64,000 nucleotides of DNA from Candidatus Phycosocius spiralis (lineage in GTDB: Bacteria > Pseudomonadota > Alphaproteobacteria > Caulobacterales > Aquidulcibacteraceae). The DNA lies in NCBI RefSeq assembly GCF_030158815.1, contig NZ_BPFZ01000001.1, positions 287,316 to 351,315 of the forward strand, read 5' to 3'. The translations under genes and the position numbers were made by a program. Below, one piece after another: positions 61,809-64,000 of this stretch (positions within the stretch are counted from its first letter, which is position 1; each line of letters starts with the position of its first letter). Below the pieces are notes generated by a model. It saw nothing but the letters and a program-made list of their open reading frames with translations. It was not told the DNA's origin and searched no databases.

Positions 61809-63638
61809 ATGGTAAGTCAATCCCCTATCGCCAAACTCCTAGGCGTCCTAGCTTTCATTGGCTTGAGTTTTTTGTGTGGCAACTCTGCCAGTGCGCGCGA
61901 GAACCCGCGCTTTGCACAAATTGTTGTCGATGCAGATACACATGAAGTCATTTATGAGGAAAATGCACAGGCGCTGCGCCGTCCTGCCTCGATTACCAAG
62001 GTTATGACGCTTTATCTTTTGTTTGATGCTTTGCAGAATGGCACATTATCTTGGAATGATCCTATTGTTTTTTCTACATATGCCAGCCGACAGGTACCAT
62101 CCAAGCTGGGCATTGAGCCAGGTGGTTCGATTTCGATTCAAACCGCGATTGAAGCTTTAGTTGTCCGTTCTGCCAATGATGTCGCTGCTGCGGTTGCCGA
62201 GCGCATTGGCGGCAGTGAACCCAATTTCGCCTCGATGATGACCGCCAAGGCCCGTGAATTGGGGATGAAGAATACCACATTTGGTAATGCCTCAGGCTTG
62301 CCCCATCCGCGTCAATTCACAACAGCAGAAGATCTAGCACGCCTGGCTATTGCCATCCGTCGCGATTTTCCAGACCAATATCACTGGTTTTCAACCCCTC
62401 AAATGGTTTTTAATGGCAGAGTCAGCAAAAATCATAACCATTTAATGGGTCGGGTTGCGGGCATGGACGGGCTAAAAACAGGTTATACCGCAAATTCAGG
62501 CTTTAATCTGGCTGCGACGACACAACGTGGTGACAAACGCATTGTCACCATTGTGATGGGTGGCATCACGCGGCTGCGACGAGATGCGTTTGTCGAGAAA
62601 TTAACGGAGTCGGCTTTCTTGGATCTTGGGGTCAAACCGCATATGTTTGCTCAAGCCACTTCCCCTTATGCGTATCAATTTCGTGACAATCGCGATGGGG
62701 CAAGTTCAACGGCCCATTTCGCTCACGTTGCAGAAAAAAAACCAGACGATATTAGATCGCGTTCCTTAGTTTTGGTGCGTACTGCACGCACGCGCGGTTT
62801 TGATCAAGCTTCTTTTATGATGGCCGATCTTAACCCACGTTTGAACCCTACTTCGAATGATGAAGACATCGCAGAAGCGGTAGATGGGGATACCTCCCCT
62901 TATGGCGCGATCCGTGCCTCGATAGTCTCGCCAACCCATTCTATCACCGCCTCGAACATGCAAAGACGCCCCAATGGCACCATCCCCCCTGACAATCCTT
63001 CCAAGGCTCAGCTGAGCAGGCACATGACTTTGGTGCCTATCAATCAACAATCTGGTGCAACGCCAGTGAAGCCAGACACATTCAAGCAAGATAAGCCATT
63101 CATGGTTTTTCCGGCTGCCCAGATGGCTACTCAATCGCCTTCTTATCCCAAGGAACAAGAATCGGGTGCGCAAATACATCTAGCTTTGCTCTCCCCCAAT
63201 ACCAATGCTCCACCAGCCTTGAAAGCTTTGCCAGTAACAGGCGATCTACTTGGTGAGCCTTTTAAAGCAGTGGCGATGCCCGTGACAAAAGAGCATACAA
63301 CCCATGCCAGCAAGCTATCTAAGCGCGAAGATCGTGAACGGAATACCCGTGCTACTGCCGTCAAAAAAGAATCTGAGCGCCAAATGCTCGCTCGCAAAAC
63401 CCGTGGCGATGCCATTGTTCAAGTTGGCGCATTTAGAAACAAGAAAGATGCCAAAGCGGCGTTAGCACAATTTTCTAAGCATTTTCCATCCTTTGCCGAA
63501 CGTGAAATCAGTTCATTCAAACGCAAAGATGGGGTTTGGTATCGTGCACGTTTTGCAGGACTGGGCACCGGGGTTGCCCGAGATGCCTGTCGTATCGTGT
63601 CAGGGCGAGGTGGCACCTGCAAGATTGTCGCTCTTTAG
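61809..63638 (+). CDS. D-alanyl-D-alanine carboxypeptidase with C-terminal SPOR domain
   Basis: A 609-residue penicillin-binding protein of the DacA/DacC type. A signal peptide (to about residue 29) is followed by a transpeptidase-fold domain. That domain has all three active-site motifs: SITK (Ser61-Lys64), SAN (121-123) and KTG (223-225). A long low-complexity linker (about residues 290-530) is rich in Pro, Thr and Ser. The SPOR domain at the end (IVQVGAFRNKKDAKAALAQF to the C-terminus) binds denuded septal glycan. It trims pentapeptides at the division site. The linker makes it longer than the usual 400-residue form. Confidence 0.95.
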   Translation: MVSQSPIAKLLGVLAFIGLSFLCGNSASARENPRFAQIVVDADTHEVIYEENAQALRRPASITKVMTLYLLFDALQNGTLSWNDPIVFSTYASRQVPSKLGIEPGGSISIQTAIEALVVRSANDVAAAVAERIGGSEPNFASMMTAKARELGMKNTTFGNASGLPHPRQFTTAEDLARLAIAIRRDFPDQYHWFSTPQMVFNGRVSKNHNHLMGRVAGMDGLKTGYTANSGFNLAATTQRGDKRIVTIVMGGITRLRRDAFVEKLTESAFLDLGVKPHMFAQATSPYAYQFRDNRDGASSTAHFAHVAEKKPDDIRSRSLVLVRTARTRGFDQASFMMADLNPRLNPTSNDEDIAEAVDGDTSPYGAIRASIVSPTHSITASNMQRRPNGTIPPDNPSKAQLSRHMTLVPINQQSGATPVKPDTFKQDKPFMVFPAAQMATQSPSYPKEQESGAQIHLALLSPNTNAPPALKALPVTGDLLGEPFKAVAMPVTKEHTTHASKLSKREDRERNTRATAVKKESERQMLARKTRGDAIVQVGAFRNKKDAKAALAQFSKHFPSFAEREISSFKRKDGVWYRARFAGLGTGVARDACRIVSGRGGTCKIVAL

Positions 63639-63935
63639 CTAAGGACCTCTCCACACAATACGCTCTATGCTAAGCCTTTTTTATATTGGGCCTCCACCCG
63701 AGGCTTCTAACATTCATTCAGATATAGTGAATAGAGTTCTTGTTGGTTTCGGGTGTGCTCACGGTCGACACTATGGCGATTTTGGTTAGCTCATGGCATT
63801 TCATAACTCAGGGGAGTGTCATAGACCAGCTTAGCGCGATATCTTGAGCCATAACATGGCTCTATGGTGTGCTAACAGACCTGGGCAATTTTCTTGCTTG
63901 GCTTCCCTATAGGACACCTCGGTGCAGATCATGGT
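63639..63935. other. intergenic, nothing certain
   Basis: No gene is seen. A 7-bp hairpin with GAGCCAT and ATGGCTC around AAC (63846-63862) is present without a T-run, so it is not a terminator. A weak, long-loop inverted repeat followed by CCTTTTTT ends near 63683 and may be the carboxypeptidase terminator, but I do not call it. Confidence 0.45.
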
Positions 63936-64000
63936 TTAAGCATACTCGCCCTCAAAGCGGTAGTTCCTTTTGAACATGGATGACAAGGCGTTAAAAGCCG
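63936..64000 (-). CDS. possible C-terminus of an unknown protein (cut by window)
   Basis: From the right edge an open frame on the minus strand reads AFNALSSMFKRNYRFEGEYA and stops at TAA 63938-63936. Only about 21 codons are visible; I cannot name a family. It may be the end of a transposase or other gene beyond the window, or chance. Confidence 0.25.
   Translation of the reverse strand, partial: AFNALSSMFKRNYRFEGEYA

Overview
The window looks like a chromosomal core segment of a Gram-negative alphaproteobacterium with moderate GC. The evidence is LpxI as the lipid A pyrophosphatase, an lpxI-lpxA-fabZ-lpxD-skp-bamA-rseP-dxr-cdsA-uppS-frr-pyrH-tsf-rpsB string, the SdhE factor, a phasin, ClpS/ClpA beside a SPOR-tailed D,D-carboxypeptidase, and a TonB-dependent receptor. 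The gene order resembles Caulobacterales/Maricaulales-type genomes, but I cannot fix the genus from the sequence alone.

Layout. 1-13.7 kb (minus strand): one long, tightly packed envelope and translation operon running from rpsB down to lpxI, which is cut by the left edge. It joins ribosome and elongation-factor supply to phospholipid, isoprenoid, undecaprenyl, outer-membrane-protein and lipid A synthesis. 13.9-19.8 kb (minus): a lipoprotein, mfd, a hemolysin III family membrane protein, sdhE and an MGMT/ATL-like protein. 19.9-24.5 kb: a small accessory island with a higB-higA toxin-antitoxin pair, a decayed GIY-YIG/DUF4357 gene in the same operon, two REP-like palindromes, a frameshifted secreted-protein gene, and a second decayed GIY-YIG/DUF4357 copy in direct orientation. 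24.6-26.3 kb: a SleB-type hydrolase and an alpha-carbonic anhydrase.

26.4-39.7 kb (minus): the secE-nusG-rplK-rplA-rplJ-rplL-rpoB-rpoC transcription/translation block with tRNA-Trp in front. It is interrupted between rplL and rpoB by a plus-strand PIN toxin whose antitoxin gene carries a premature stop, and by a perfectly paired 61-nt cloverleaf. 40.1-42.4 kb: a TonB-dependent receptor. 42.8-47.6 kb (minus): a secreted unknown, pyrG, secG with a 16-bp tandem repeat at its 3' end, a receiver-domain protein and tpiA. 47.8-54.7 kb (plus): ppiD-trpE-trpG-trpD-trpC, then a MaoC hydratase and a RidA protein. 54.8-57.7 kb: a DUF2721 membrane protein, a FemAB/GNAT-type protein, a small YdeI-like protein and a HIT hydrolase. 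57.8-63.6 kb: clpA, clpS and a phasin on the minus strand, diverging from the D,D-carboxypeptidase.

Most of the window is ordinary housekeeping DNA. The regions that merit attention are the 19.9-24.5 kb island, with its apparent gene conversion between two dead nuclease genes flanking a toxin-antitoxin module, and the 35.2-36.1 kb insertion, with its cloverleaf and its PIN toxin lacking a full-length antitoxin. I found no CRISPR array, rRNA, prophage or complete insertion sequence.
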